The notes under the pieces: generated by a model
Seen by the model: the letters and a program-made list of their open reading frames with translations, nothing else
What the model was told of the DNA's origin: nothing
Databases searched by the model: none
Assembly (NCBI GenBank): GCA_016787805.1
Contig: JAEUTY010000037.1
Coordinates: 1-52,887 of the forward strand
Direction of reading: 5' to 3'
DNA length: 52,887 nt
Origin: Flavobacterium sp.
Lineage (GTDB): Bacteria > Bacteroidota > Bacteroidia > Flavobacteriales > Flavobacteriaceae
Shown here: positions 25,443 through 32,468 of the stretch, one piece after another
How the letters are laid out: each line of letters starts with the position of its first letter
Position numbering within the stretch: position 1 is the first letter of the stretch
Position numbers and translations under genes: made by a program

Positions 25443-26105
25443 ATGAAAGAAATGGAAAATGTAAACGGAAAAATTTATAAAGTGACAAACCAAATAACAA
25501 AAGAACAATACATTGGCGCAACTACAAAAAGCATTGAAGAAAGACAAATAGATCATTATCAGAAATCAGAAACCAATAACGGTTATAAATTTCAAGAAGC
25601 TATTAGTACTTATGGTCCCGAAGCTTTCCTTTGGGAACAAATTGACACAGCACAAAGCAGTGATGAGTTAGCCAAAAAAGAAATACACTACATTGAGCAA
25701 TTGAATACTATTTCAAATGGTTACAACTGTGACAAAGGTGGCGGATTTAAAAAAAGGATCTATAAATATAATTTAGATGGTACTTTAAACACTACTTACT
25801 CTGACTTAACCACAGCAGGAAACTCAATTAATGTTAGAAAACAAGACATTAGTAGAGCGTGTTGGAGCATTAATCACACACTAGGTGGCTTTCTCTGGAG
25901 TTACGACTATATTGAACCTTTTAAACCCGAGGCTGATTGCAGAAAAAAAGAAGTATTGCAATATAACATTAATGGGAATTTATTAGCAAGATACGTTTCA
26001 GCCTCTGAAGCATCAAGAAAAACAGGAATATCCAAAACTTGTATTACTAGATGTTGTAGAAAAGAAAGAGAACGATCAGGAGGATTTCGTTGGGAATACA
26101 ATTAA
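25443..26105 (+). CDS. GIY-YIG nuclease with NUMOD-type DNA-binding repeats
   Basis: A 220-residue protein. The N-terminal ~90 residues are a GIY-YIG nuclease (GKIYKVTNQITKEQYIGATT with the spaced Arg, and a Glu later in QAISTYGPEAFLWEQI). It is followed by two copies of a NUMOD1-like segment (LTTAGNSINVRKQDISRAC ... GGFLWSY and SASEASRKTGISKTCITRC ... GGFRWEY), which bind DNA in homing endonucleases. A free-standing homing nuclease or a nuclease serving element spread are both possible. An alternative ATG lies three codons downstream. Confidence 0.88.
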   Translation: MKEMENVNGKIYKVTNQITKEQYIGATTKSIEERQIDHYQKSETNNGYKFQEAISTYGPEAFLWEQIDTAQSSDELAKKEIHYIEQLNTISNGYNCDKGGGFKKRIYKYNLDGTLNTTYSDLTTAGNSINVRKQDISRACWSINHTLGGFLWSYDYIEPFKPEADCRKKEVLQYNINGNLLARYVSASEASRKTGISKTCITRCCRKERERSGGFRWEYN

Positions 26106-26109
26106 AACT

Positions 26110-26135
26110 GAAGGCGGTGTAAAAACCGCCTTTTT
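26110..26135. terminator. Terminator between convergent genes
   Basis: An 8-bp stem AAGGCGGT with ACCGCCTT around GTAAAA, then a T5 run, right after the GIY-YIG stop. It serves the + strand best. Confidence 0.75.
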
Positions 26136-26140
26136 ATTGA

Positions 26141-26848
26141 TTATGCTGATAACCTTTTTCCTCTAATGCTTTCCCTTACGTTATGAATAATTTCATCTAT
26201 TGATTGCTTTCTAATTGGAAAATCTGAAAGATATGCAGAAGCAACATACTCGGTGGGTGTAATTCTCTTGTAATATTTTCTAAAATCATCTTCTGTAATA
26301 TTTGGCGAAGTAATTTTTAAAGTTTGGAAAAAAATCTGAAAATATTCCGATACCTGCTCAATTATTGGCTCCATAGAATCTTCATTCCAATCATCAAATT
26401 CAAAATATTTATTATAAGATTGCATAAAACCACTTATCACTTTTATACAAAAACCAACACAAGTAGTGTGATTTCGAATACCAGTTTCAGTATAATACTT
26501 CCCTTGTTCATCATAATAAGAGCCATCAAATAAAAAACCATACAAAGGAGGGTCTTCTTGCATGATAATTTTACAATGAGCTAAAAAGTTTAACGAATAT
26601 TCTTCTGCATTGATAAACTCAAGCGATTTACAAAAAAACCACTGATCAGTTGGTGTTGGATTATCAAATAGGACATCTCCATCGAAATGAAATAGCGAAT
26701 AATCTCCATCAACACCAATTATTAATGCTGAATGTACCGCTATTCCATCTCTGTTTATCCTTACAGCTACTCCTACTAAGTTATCATTAAGTTTATGATC
26801 GTCAACAATATTTATTAATTCTCGGTCTATCTTTTCTAGTGTTATCAC
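26141..26848 (-). CDS. Unknown protein, possible permuted papain-like fold
   Basis: A 235-residue cytosolic protein of no family that I can name with confidence. It has an early His in a hydrophobic setting (DGIAVHSALIIGVDGDYSLFHF, H39 and H54) and a later Cys in NHTTCVGFCIKVI (C130, C134). A His before a Cys in this style is the order found in circularly permuted papain-like proteins (LRAT/YiiX-type NlpC/P60 relatives), so it could be a peptidase, acyltransferase or deamidase. It lies 11 bases after the upstream gene and is probably co-transcribed with it. The adjacent ubiquitin-like operon makes a deconjugating role tempting but unproven. Confidence 0.45.
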   Translation of the reverse strand: MITLEKIDRELINIVDDHKLNDNLVGVAVRINRDGIAVHSALIIGVDGDYSLFHFDGDVLFDNPTPTDQWFFCKSLEFINAEEYSLNFLAHCKIIMQEDPPLYGFLFDGSYYDEQGKYYTETGIRNHTTCVGFCIKVISGFMQSYNKYFEFDDWNEDSMEPIIEQVSEYFQIFFQTLKITSPNITEDDFRKYYKRITPTEYVASAYLSDFPIRKQSIDEIIHNVRESIRGKRLSA

Positions 26849-26859
26849 GCTTAAAATAA

Positions 26860-27804
26860 TTAGATTACTTCTTTACCTGTTTTTTTCTTCAGAATCGCCA
26901 TTATCTTAATAACTATATCTTTAAAAAAGTCATTTTCTTTAAATGATTTTGTTGCTAGTAATACTGCACGAAGTTTATTGTTGTCCACAACCTCATGGGA
27001 AAACATTTTCATGAATTTTCTAGCAACTTCGTACTCCTTTGCAATAATTAATTCTTTAAATTTATCATGAATTTTAATTAAGGGTTCTACACCTGAGGAA
27101 TCTAAAATAGCTCTTGCAACTCTTTTAAAATCTAAATAGAGGTCATCATTTATATAATGGTCACAAAAAATATATTCTTTTTTGTTGTCTGGATTTAAGA
27201 TTCCCCATGCTGATATTTTAATATCTTGATATAAAAAGGCATTCACTCTAAGAGCTTCTTGCTCCGTACATACAATTTTATACTTCCTTCCGTTAGTTTC
27301 AATATGAATATTCGGATACTTGCCCCCATTTTCAATTAGCTTACCATTAAAAAACTCTATATCAAAATAACTATGATTTCTACTTCTTCTTGGAGATGAT
27401 ATTTTTCGACTATTTTTTAAAAATGTTATTAAATCTAATTGATGCGAGTTACTATCGTAAATATTAGCTTCATAAGTTAATCCATTTGCCTTTACAACAT
27501 TTTGAATATTTCTCAAGTTTTCTATAAACAAGTAATTGTCTGAATCTCTATTTATTACAGAATTGATTTTACTCTGAATATTGTCCATTACTAGATTGTC
27601 AGCATCTAATGCTACCCCTGCACTCCCATTGATCACTTTAATTCTTATATCATTATTTTCAATATCAGATTCAGCCATTTTATTCAAGGCGTCTAAAAGT
27701 ACAACTAAGGATTTTGATGCTTGTAAAGACAAATTATCAAGTCTGACGTCATCGCCGTTAGCTTCCTTAGTAATTTTAATTTCCAATTTACTAATATTTG
27801 TCAT
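26860..27804 (-). CDS. Unknown 314-residue protein, first gene of a two-gene unit
   Basis: A 314-residue protein that I do not recognise. It opens TNISKLEIKITKEANGDDVRLD, and has a beta-rich central part (KYPNIHIETNGRKYKIVCTEQ) and a helical C terminus with several Lys-rich helices. It has no signal peptide or membrane segment. An inverted repeat with its promoter lies upstream and the partner gene follows after 11 bases, so the two act as a separate unit from the ubiquitin-like operon, which has its own terminator. Two-gene units of this kind in islands are often defence or toxin-antitoxin systems, but there is no direct sign of either. Confidence 0.65.
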   Translation of the reverse strand: MTNISKLEIKITKEANGDDVRLDNLSLQASKSLVVLLDALNKMAESDIENNDIRIKVINGSAGVALDADNLVMDNIQSKINSVINRDSDNYLFIENLRNIQNVVKANGLTYEANIYDSNSHQLDLITFLKNSRKISSPRRSRNHSYFDIEFFNGKLIENGGKYPNIHIETNGRKYKIVCTEQEALRVNAFLYQDIKISAWGILNPDNKKEYIFCDHYINDDLYLDFKRVARAILDSSGVEPLIKIHDKFKELIIAKEYEVARKFMKMFSHEVVDNNKLRAVLLATKSFKENDFFKDIVIKIMAILKKKTGKEVI

Positions 27805-27852
27805 TGAATCAATTTGATTTTATGAATATAAACTGCTTGCATGCAAATCTAT

Positions 27853-27873
27853 ATCCAAAGGTTAGCTTTGGAT
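27853..27873. promoter_or_regulatory. Inverted repeat at the promoter of the two-gene unit
   Basis: ATCCAAAG, a 5-bp spacer and CTTTGGAT form a perfect 8-bp inverted repeat. On the minus strand it is directly followed by a -7 box of TAGATTTG type, so it could be an operator that blocks the promoter. Confidence 0.5.
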
Positions 27874-28043
27874 CTTATTAAGTTTTATATCTTACTAAGA
27901 TTTTTTTCTGACCAACGATTAAGTAGGGTTCTCGTGTAGAATTATTCAAATGTAATTAAATTTATTAAAAAACAATTACTTCTTAATATAAATTTAAATT
28001 TTATTGCAGGAAATATAAACAAGTACTTTGATTATATATAAAA

Positions 28044-28065
28044 AAGACGGCCTTTAAGCCGTCTT
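28044..28065 (-). terminator. Terminator of the ubiquitin-like operon
   Basis: A perfect 8-bp stem (AAGACGGC with GCCGTCTT) and 6-nt loop lies just past the DUF6527 stop. On the minus strand it is followed by a T-rich tract (from the A-run at 28041-28045), so it isolates this operon from the downstream unit. Confidence 0.8.
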
Positions 28066-28070
28066 CTTAG

Positions 28071-28490
28071 TTAAAATAAATTATGCCAAATTTTTGAAAA
28101 CCTCTTTTTAATACTATCCCATATTGAGACTTTATGTATTGGGGCTTGCTCCCTTTTCTCATAGTATTCCTTGCGCTGCAATTCTTCAGCTAACTGACCT
28201 GCCTTGATTTCATCTTCTGACCATTTATACGACCATAAAATTTTGCCACCATCAATCCAATAATGTGACTGGCAAGGTAGTTGCCAATTACCAATTGACG
28301 GTTTTAATGTAGGCTTTCCATTGTAAACTGAAAAAGTCCATTCATTTACTCCTAAAGGAGTAATAATTTTGCTACCGCAACCACATGCACATAAATGACC
28401 TGCAATTTCAAACTCTTTAGAAACATATAAAACACCTTCTTCCAAGTGAATCGGCAAATGATCAATCAATTTTAAATCAATTGTATTCAT
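28071..28490 (-). CDS. DUF6527 protein, third gene of the ubiquitin-like operon
   Basis: A 139-residue protein with the DUF6527 pattern: EEGVLYVSKEF, AGHLCACGCG (H32, C34, C36, C38), WTFSV, KPSIGNWQLPCQSHYWI (C73, S75, H76) and a final W-rich ILWSYKW. The Cys/His cluster looks like a zinc site with a nearby Ser-His pair. DUF6527 proteins occur next to multi-ubiquitin and ThiF genes; I recall the group being proposed as a processing or deconjugating component, but I cannot confirm the chemistry. Its start overlaps the ThiF stop by 4 bases (ATGA). Confidence 0.8.
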   Translation of the reverse strand: MNTIDLKLIDHLPIHLEEGVLYVSKEFEIAGHLCACGCGSKIITPLGVNEWTFSVYNGKPTLKPSIGNWQLPCQSHYWIDGGKILWSYKWSEDEIKAGQLAEELQRKEYYEKREQAPIHKVSIWDSIKKRFSKIWHNLF

Positions 28491-29662
28491 AACGCAAGAG
28501 ATTGATATCCATCTATCGTAAATAGCATATGATAAAAATTACTTTCATCAGCATAAAAACCGCGCAATTGTTTATACTTAATTATGGCAAAACAAGCATT
28601 CAAAGCATTGAGTTCAGATATCTGAATGTTGTTACGATACACATCTTCAGGAATATCGGTAATAGGAATAGTGTGTCTATCCAATATACTCTGATCATCA
28701 TTTGGCGACGAATAAGTTGTACGCAAAGTTCCATTTATAGCACCCCCTTTTCTATCTAGCCCCATCCCCACATCTATGAATGGTACTTTCAATTCAAGTA
28801 ACAGATCAATAATTTCCTTACGAGAACTGCCTTTATCAACACAAACGAATGCAAACGTAACTCCAGCCATATCTGTAATTGAATCTGCCTGAACGAATTT
28901 TGCTCGAAAATTAACTTCTTTTCTGAATGACTCATAACGTAAGCGATATACTTCAGCCTTTGTTTTTCCAAACTCTTCAGAAGACGTTTTCCCAGGAGAG
29001 CGAAATGCATTGTGGATATGAAAATCATCTAAATCAAATGCCCTAATTTCTTTAACCGGAGTTTTAACAAGAAAATCTAAAAGATATGATCCTGTTCCAC
29101 CCAAGCCAATAATTGCTACGGTATCATCAGCGAATTTCGAAGTAAGGTCTCCAATTTCCGCCCTACTAGTCAATGTATCTCGAAATTTAAACACAGAATC
29201 TGATTTATCATCAACAACTCTATATGTATATGGAGTAGTCTTGAATAAACTCATCGCTGGCCCTGAAAAAAGAGTCGTGTAATGCTCAATTTTTTCGAAA
29301 AAATCAATAAACCCTACAGATGGTTTGTTTGAAAACGACCTCTGAACTACAACATCATCTGATGACAAATGTAGACTTGTTAAGCCTCCTCCCATATTAG
29401 CTATAGGTTTGCCTGACACTTCATGTGGATGAGAACCACCAAAAAAAATCTGGTGGTCCTCAAGTTTCACATGAAATTCATCCGTGAAAATTATTTTTGA
29501 CACGATTGAGCCGATACATAAATCTCGCTTATCGTCTAAATATGGTATATCACGAATGACCAAGTAGTTATCAACTACTGAAACTGAATAGCCTTTTTCT
29601 ATCAGTCTCCTTAGGTCATCATTATGACTGACCAGTATGCTTAACTGTGAATTGCATTCCAT
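28487..29662 (-). CDS. E1-like ThiF-family enzyme with N-terminal E2-like/DUF6791 region
   Basis: A 391-residue protein. Residues ~170-390 are an E1/ThiF adenylyltransferase: GLGGTGS (residues 186-192) for nucleotide binding, FDLDDF (acidic, 209-214) for Mg, R-rich loops and CVDKGSSRKE (C274) in the place of the CxDN segment. The first ~160 residues (DNYLVIRDIPYLDD ... GGSHPHEVSGKP) resemble the N-terminal region often fused to ThiF in ubiquitin-like operons (DUF6791, proposed to be E2-like); I see no unambiguous catalytic Cys there. The gene overlaps the multi-ubiquitin gene by 41 bases and the DUF6527 gene by 4, so the three are tightly coupled. It probably activates the tandem ubiquitin-like protein. 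Confidence 0.85.
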   Translation of the reverse strand: MECNSQLSILVSHNDDLRRLIEKGYSVSVVDNYLVIRDIPYLDDKRDLCIGSIVSKIIFTDEFHVKLEDHQIFFGGSHPHEVSGKPIANMGGGLTSLHLSSDDVVVQRSFSNKPSVGFIDFFEKIEHYTTLFSGPAMSLFKTTPYTYRVVDDKSDSVFKFRDTLTSRAEIGDLTSKFADDTVAIIGLGGTGSYLLDFLVKTPVKEIRAFDLDDFHIHNAFRSPGKTSSEEFGKTKAEVYRLRYESFRKEVNFRAKFVQADSITDMAGVTFAFVCVDKGSSRKEIIDLLLELKVPFIDVGMGLDRKGGAINGTLRTTYSSPNDDQSILDRHTIPITDIPEDVYRNNIQISELNALNACFAIIKYKQLRGFYADESNFYHMLFTIDGYQSLAL

Positions 29663-30314
29663 CTTTTACTTTTATTGAAGCACCTGGGGCTAGAATCCCT
29701 TCCGGCTTATTACTATGTCCTTTTTTGTAGGTTACAGCATATGTTCTTTCAGGATGTTGGGGAAAGTCAGGGAATCCTAACGTCACAACTTCCGCATAAG
29801 TAATCCTGTTTCCTTTGAATTCAAACGGAGTGCTATTAACATAAATAGTAACCTTGAAACCTACGGGTACAGTATAGAAGTGCTCGATTGTTGGTCTTGC
29901 CAAATCTACTTTCTCATTATCTTCTATGAGGTTATCCAAATATGGCCTTTCATTATCTAAGTAAATGAGATCATCAGCATCGATGCCTGCAATCTTACGA
30001 ATTTCTTTACCTGTAATAAACTGTTCAGTCCATTCGAAAGACTTCCCATTGACTGTAAATACAAGTTTTTCTGTAGAGTAGAAATTCTCAATACCTTGAC
30101 GAGCAAGATTTACTTTCGTATCAGACAGTATTAACTCATCGAACCATGGTTCTTCAATTCGAAGATACAATCTATCATCCGAAGCAATACTTCCAATTTT
30201 ACGTAATTGCTCACCAGTAATATACTGTTCTAGCCAATCAAATTTTTTGTCGTTAATTATTAATGGTAACGACGGTTTATTCTGTGCATCAGGTGCCCCT
30301 TTTTCGTCTTTCAT
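29622..30314 (-). CDS. Multi-ubiquitin-domain protein, three tandem ubiquitin-like folds
   Basis: A 230-residue protein made of three ubiquitin-like units (~17-80, ~83-147, ~153-227). Units 1 and 2 are clear homologues: FDWLEQYITGEQLRKI matches FEWTEQFITGKEIRKI, and VNLARQGIENFY matches VDLARPTIEHFY. Unit 3 is more divergent. The protein ends TGQS, with no terminal Gly-Gly, so a terminal residue would have to be exposed by processing or the chemistry is unusual. The family is Multi_ubiq (PF14452) in ubiquitin-like operons first described by the Aravind group. It is the first gene of the operon and the presumed modifier for the E1-like enzyme. Confidence 0.88.
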   Translation of the reverse strand: MKDEKGAPDAQNKPSLPLIINDKKFDWLEQYITGEQLRKIGSIASDDRLYLRIEEPWFDELILSDTKVNLARQGIENFYSTEKLVFTVNGKSFEWTEQFITGKEIRKIAGIDADDLIYLDNERPYLDNLIEDNEKVDLARPTIEHFYTVPVGFKVTIYVNSTPFEFKGNRITYAEVVTLGFPDFPQHPERTYAVTYKKGHSNKPEGILAPGASIKVKDGMQFTVKHTGQS

Positions 30315-30351
30315 GACTTTACTTTTTTTTTAATTTTACAAATAATAGATA

Positions 30352-30370
30352 CCACCTATCATTTCGGTGG
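30352..30370. promoter_or_regulatory. Inverted repeat upstream of the ubiquitin-like operon
   Basis: CCACC, 9 bases, GGTGG, about 40 bases ahead of the multi-ubiquitin start on the minus strand, adjoining a rough -7 box (TATTATTTG). A regulator site is inferred. Confidence 0.35.
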
Positions 30371-30573
30371 CGAATAAAAAAACGTGTACTCTCTGCTTAA
30401 AAATCTTTTTATGGTTAGACATTCCAGATGCCACAACCCCTTAAAAATCAAGGAAGTCGTGTTAAAAGCCACACTAAATTTGCAAAATTGAAGTAAAGGA
30501 TGTATTTTTGAAGTGCAGATTACAATAATACCAAAAGCTTGCAACGCTTTTGTCCTTTTACAGGAATTTACAA

Positions 30574-30604
30574 AGTCAGGTGGTTTTTACCTGGCTTTTT
30601 TATT
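30574..30604 (+). terminator. Rightward terminator without an obvious gene
   Basis: AGTCAGGT and ACCTGGCT pair over 8 bp (one wobble) around a 7-nt loop, followed by a run of T. Confidence 0.6.
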
Positions 30605-30801
30605 TTCAATAATCTTAAGAACATTTTCGCCGTACAAACATAAATAAAAAAATGTAACAAAAATGTAAACTTTTATTTTCATTTAATAATTTATTTAAAT
30701 TTGTTTTTTGAATAACAAAATTTCAACTACAAAGATACAAGTATTATCTATTTATATACATTGACTTATAAACATTGGCTTAAAAGTTATTAACAATTTT
30801 A

Positions 30802-30831
30802 TTGTTTTTTAAATCCTTTTTGGTAGCTTTG
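30802..30831 (+). promoter_or_regulatory. Promoter of the HTH-ImmA/IrrE gene
   Basis: TTG at 30802-30804, a 19-bp spacer and TAGCTTTG at 30824-30831 match the flavobacterial consensus 45 bases ahead of the ATG. TATCTAGATA (palindrome, 30840-30849) follows the -7 box and could be an autoregulatory site. Confidence 0.7.
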
Positions 30832-30875
30832 TCGTATAATTATCTAGATAACTAAACAACAAAACCTCTCAATAT

Positions 30876-31985
30876 ATGGCAAATCAAACTCTTCATCTCC
30901 ATCCTGGAGAAATTCTGAATGATTTATTGAATGAAAGGGGTTTGAGTCAACGTGAATTAGCATCAAGATTAGATATTGCACACTCTCTTTTAAGTAATAT
31001 TTTAAATGGAAATAGAAGCATTAATATAAAGCTTGCTATTTCATTACAAGCTGTAGGTTTTAATGATGCAAATTTTTGGTTGACCAAACAATTAGCTTAT
31101 GATCTTCAGGAAGCCGAAAAGGATGATGATGTTATTAAAAAACAGGAAGCCATTAAGGCATGGAATGAAATTGAAAACATCGTTCCAACAGCATATTTTA
31201 AAAAATACAATATTCTAACTTCTGATGTCGAAGAGAACATGAAGATAATATTAGATATTTATAATGCTGGTAATGTTGAAGTTTTAAAAAACACTGTAAA
31301 TAATTATAGTTTTAATCACTACAGGAAATCTGAAAAATTCAACGAGAACAAAAACAATGTGATAGCTTGGTCATATTTGGCTGAATACAAGGCAAAACAA
31401 GAGACAGTTAATTCGTTTAGTAAATCAAATGAATCAAAATTAATTTCAGAACTGAACAGATGCTTTTATAGATGTTTTTATGAAAATATTGATGTTATTA
31501 ATGAGGCTAAAAGCGTACTGAATAAATATGGAATTAAATTTTTCATCCTTGAAAGACCTTCTCAAACCCCAGTAGATGGGAAGTCATTTATATGTGGAGA
31601 AAATCCTGCTATAGTTTTAAGTCTTAAATATAGTCGATTAGATAATTTTGCGTATACCTTAATGCATGAACTTGGTCATGTCTTTTTACATTTAATTCAC
31701 AAGAAATACAAAAATGAAAATTTTTTCATTAATGCGCCTAATATAAAGGTTGAAGAGGCAGAAGCTGACTCTTATGCTGAGAACCATTTAATCGACATTA
31801 ATGAATGGAACGAATTTATTTTAACTCATGATGAATATGATGATGACACTATTATTGAATTTGCAGAGAAAATTGCAGTACATCCTGCAATAATTAGAGG
31901 CAGAGTGTGTCATGAATATCCTGATTATTATAGGAAAAGAAGTTCTATAAACGCAATTAATACTATTAAAACAGATCATAACTAG
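30876..31985 (+). CDS. HTH plus ImmA/IrrE metallopeptidase protein
   Basis: A 369-residue protein. The N-terminal ~85 residues are a HigA-like XRE helix-turn-helix (HPGEILNDLLNERGLSQRELASRLDIAHSLLSNILNG). The C-terminal part is an ImmA/IrrE metallopeptidase (M78) with the zinc motif HELGH (H264-H268) and a downstream EEAEADSYAEN supplying the third ligand. Related proteins cleave a repressor or antitoxin after stress and so switch on integrative elements or toxins. Lying beside attR, it may control the island. The combination also resembles antitoxins of HigBA-like systems, but no toxin gene is adjacent. Confidence 0.88.
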   Translation: MANQTLHLHPGEILNDLLNERGLSQRELASRLDIAHSLLSNILNGNRSINIKLAISLQAVGFNDANFWLTKQLAYDLQEAEKDDDVIKKQEAIKAWNEIENIVPTAYFKKYNILTSDVEENMKIILDIYNAGNVEVLKNTVNNYSFNHYRKSEKFNENKNNVIAWSYLAEYKAKQETVNSFSKSNESKLISELNRCFYRCFYENIDVINEAKSVLNKYGIKFFILERPSQTPVDGKSFICGENPAIVLSLKYSRLDNFAYTLMHELGHVFLHLIHKKYKNENFFINAPNIKVEEAEADSYAENHLIDINEWNEFILTHDEYDDDTIIEFAEKIAVHPAIIRGRVCHEYPDYYRKRSSINAINTIKTDHN

Positions 31986-32048
31986 GCATATAATTCGACA
32001 CCCAAAGAAATAAAATAATTTCAATATGCTGAATTTCAAAGTAAAACT

Positions 32049-32078
32049 GTCCCTGGTTCGAGCCCAGGTGGGACCACA
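32049..32078 (+). repeat. attR: second copy of the 30-bp tRNA-derived repeat
   Basis: Identical to 9297-9326; it lacks the 5' part of the tRNA, so it is an attachment-site duplicate and not a second tRNA gene. Confidence 0.93.
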
Positions 32079-32082
32079 ATTC

Positions 32083-32111
32083 AAAAAAGGCTTCTTATTG
32101 GAGCCTTTTTT
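32083..32111 (+). terminator. Original tRNA terminator, now stranded at attR
   Basis: A 10-bp perfect stem AAAAAAGGCT with AGCCTTTTTT around a 9-nt loop, 5 bases after attR. In the uninterrupted chromosome it would directly follow the tRNA. Confidence 0.75.
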
Positions 32112-32259
32112 GTTTAAATGAAAACTATTTATCAAAAAAACACGTTTATAGTAAGTAAATGTGAGTTGGTTTTAACGGAATGTTACTTTATATCGATTAT
32201 TATTGAATAAATGTGACAAAAAATTTTGATGAAATGATTTTTTTTTTACTTTTACGCCC

Positions 32260-32466
32260 ATGAATAGTGTCCCGATGAGAATATTATTAGTAATTGCAGT
32301 GTTTTTTCTGAGTAATTTTAGTTTCGCTGCACCCGATCCGCCACCGCCTACAACACCACCACCACCAGGTTTACCTATTGATGGAGGGATTATTGCGATG
32401 GTTATTTTAGCACTAGCATTTGGAGGTTATAAGATATACCAATATAAAAAAAGAGTAGTACGATAG
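32260..32466 (+). CDS. Small PID-CTERM-like protein
   Basis: A 68-residue protein with a signal peptide (MRILLVIAVFFLSNFSFA, alternative start at residue 6), a proline-rich stretch, and the end GLPIDGGIIAMVILALAFGGYKIYQYKKR. The PIDGGI motif, a single hydrophobic helix and a basic tail make the short C-terminal sorting signal that I recall as PID-CTERM in Bacteroidota, analogous to PEP-CTERM. It would be processed at the membrane by an exosortase-like enzyme, none of which is encoded here. A weak promoter with TACTTTTA lies just upstream. The function is unknown. Confidence 0.7.
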   Translation: MNSVPMRILLVIAVFFLSNFSFAAPDPPPPTTPPPPGLPIDGGIIAMVILALAFGGYKIYQYKKRVVR

Positions 32467-32468
32467 TA

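Larger units (their letters stand above)
30315..30875. other. 561-bp intergenic region between divergent operons
   Basis: It contains an inverted repeat CCACC-N9-GGTGG at 30352-30370 near the ubiquitin operon start, a rightward terminator at 30574-30596 with T-tract, and the promoter of the ImmA/IrrE gene at 30802-30831. A 22-codon frame (30428-30496) and a 61-codon antisense frame are not convincing. The rightward terminator without a gene in front hints at a small RNA or a remnant. Confidence 0.5.
9297..32048. mobile_element. Integrated genomic island at tRNA(CAU), about 22.75 kb
   Basis: The element is bounded by the perfect 30-bp direct repeat at 9297-9326 and 32049-32078, starts with a tyrosine recombinase 190 bp inside attL in the same direction as the tRNA, and interrupts an otherwise core gene order. 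Cargo: T9SS/RHS toxin unit, small regulators, Sak4-like ATPase, DUF3871 protein, VirE-type helicase, GIY-YIG nuclease, an unknown two-gene unit, a ubiquitin-like operon and an ImmA/IrrE regulator. I see no relaxase, type IV coupling protein, terminase or capsid gene, so transfer would need a helper. Excision would leave one repeat and restore the tRNA next to the terminator at 32083. Confidence 0.9.

Noticed and set aside
30428-30496. A 22-codon gene starting MPQPLKNQ
   Set aside because: No ribosome-binding context and no support beyond length; noted only because a terminator follows at 30574.
30359-30544. A 61-codon antisense gene
   Set aside because: No recognisable domain and low-complexity hydrophobic content; it opposes a rightward terminator.
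9297-32048. A complete prophage
   Set aside because: No capsid, portal, terminase, tail or lysis gene is visible, despite phage-like replication genes.
32049-32078. A second tRNA gene at the right end of the island
   Set aside because: Only the T-arm and acceptor 3' end are present; no D-arm or anticodon arm precedes it, so it is the attR copy.
31821-32135. An antisense 104-codon gene across attR
   Set aside because: It is a shadow of the ImmA/IrrE gene and the att repeat, with no independent support.
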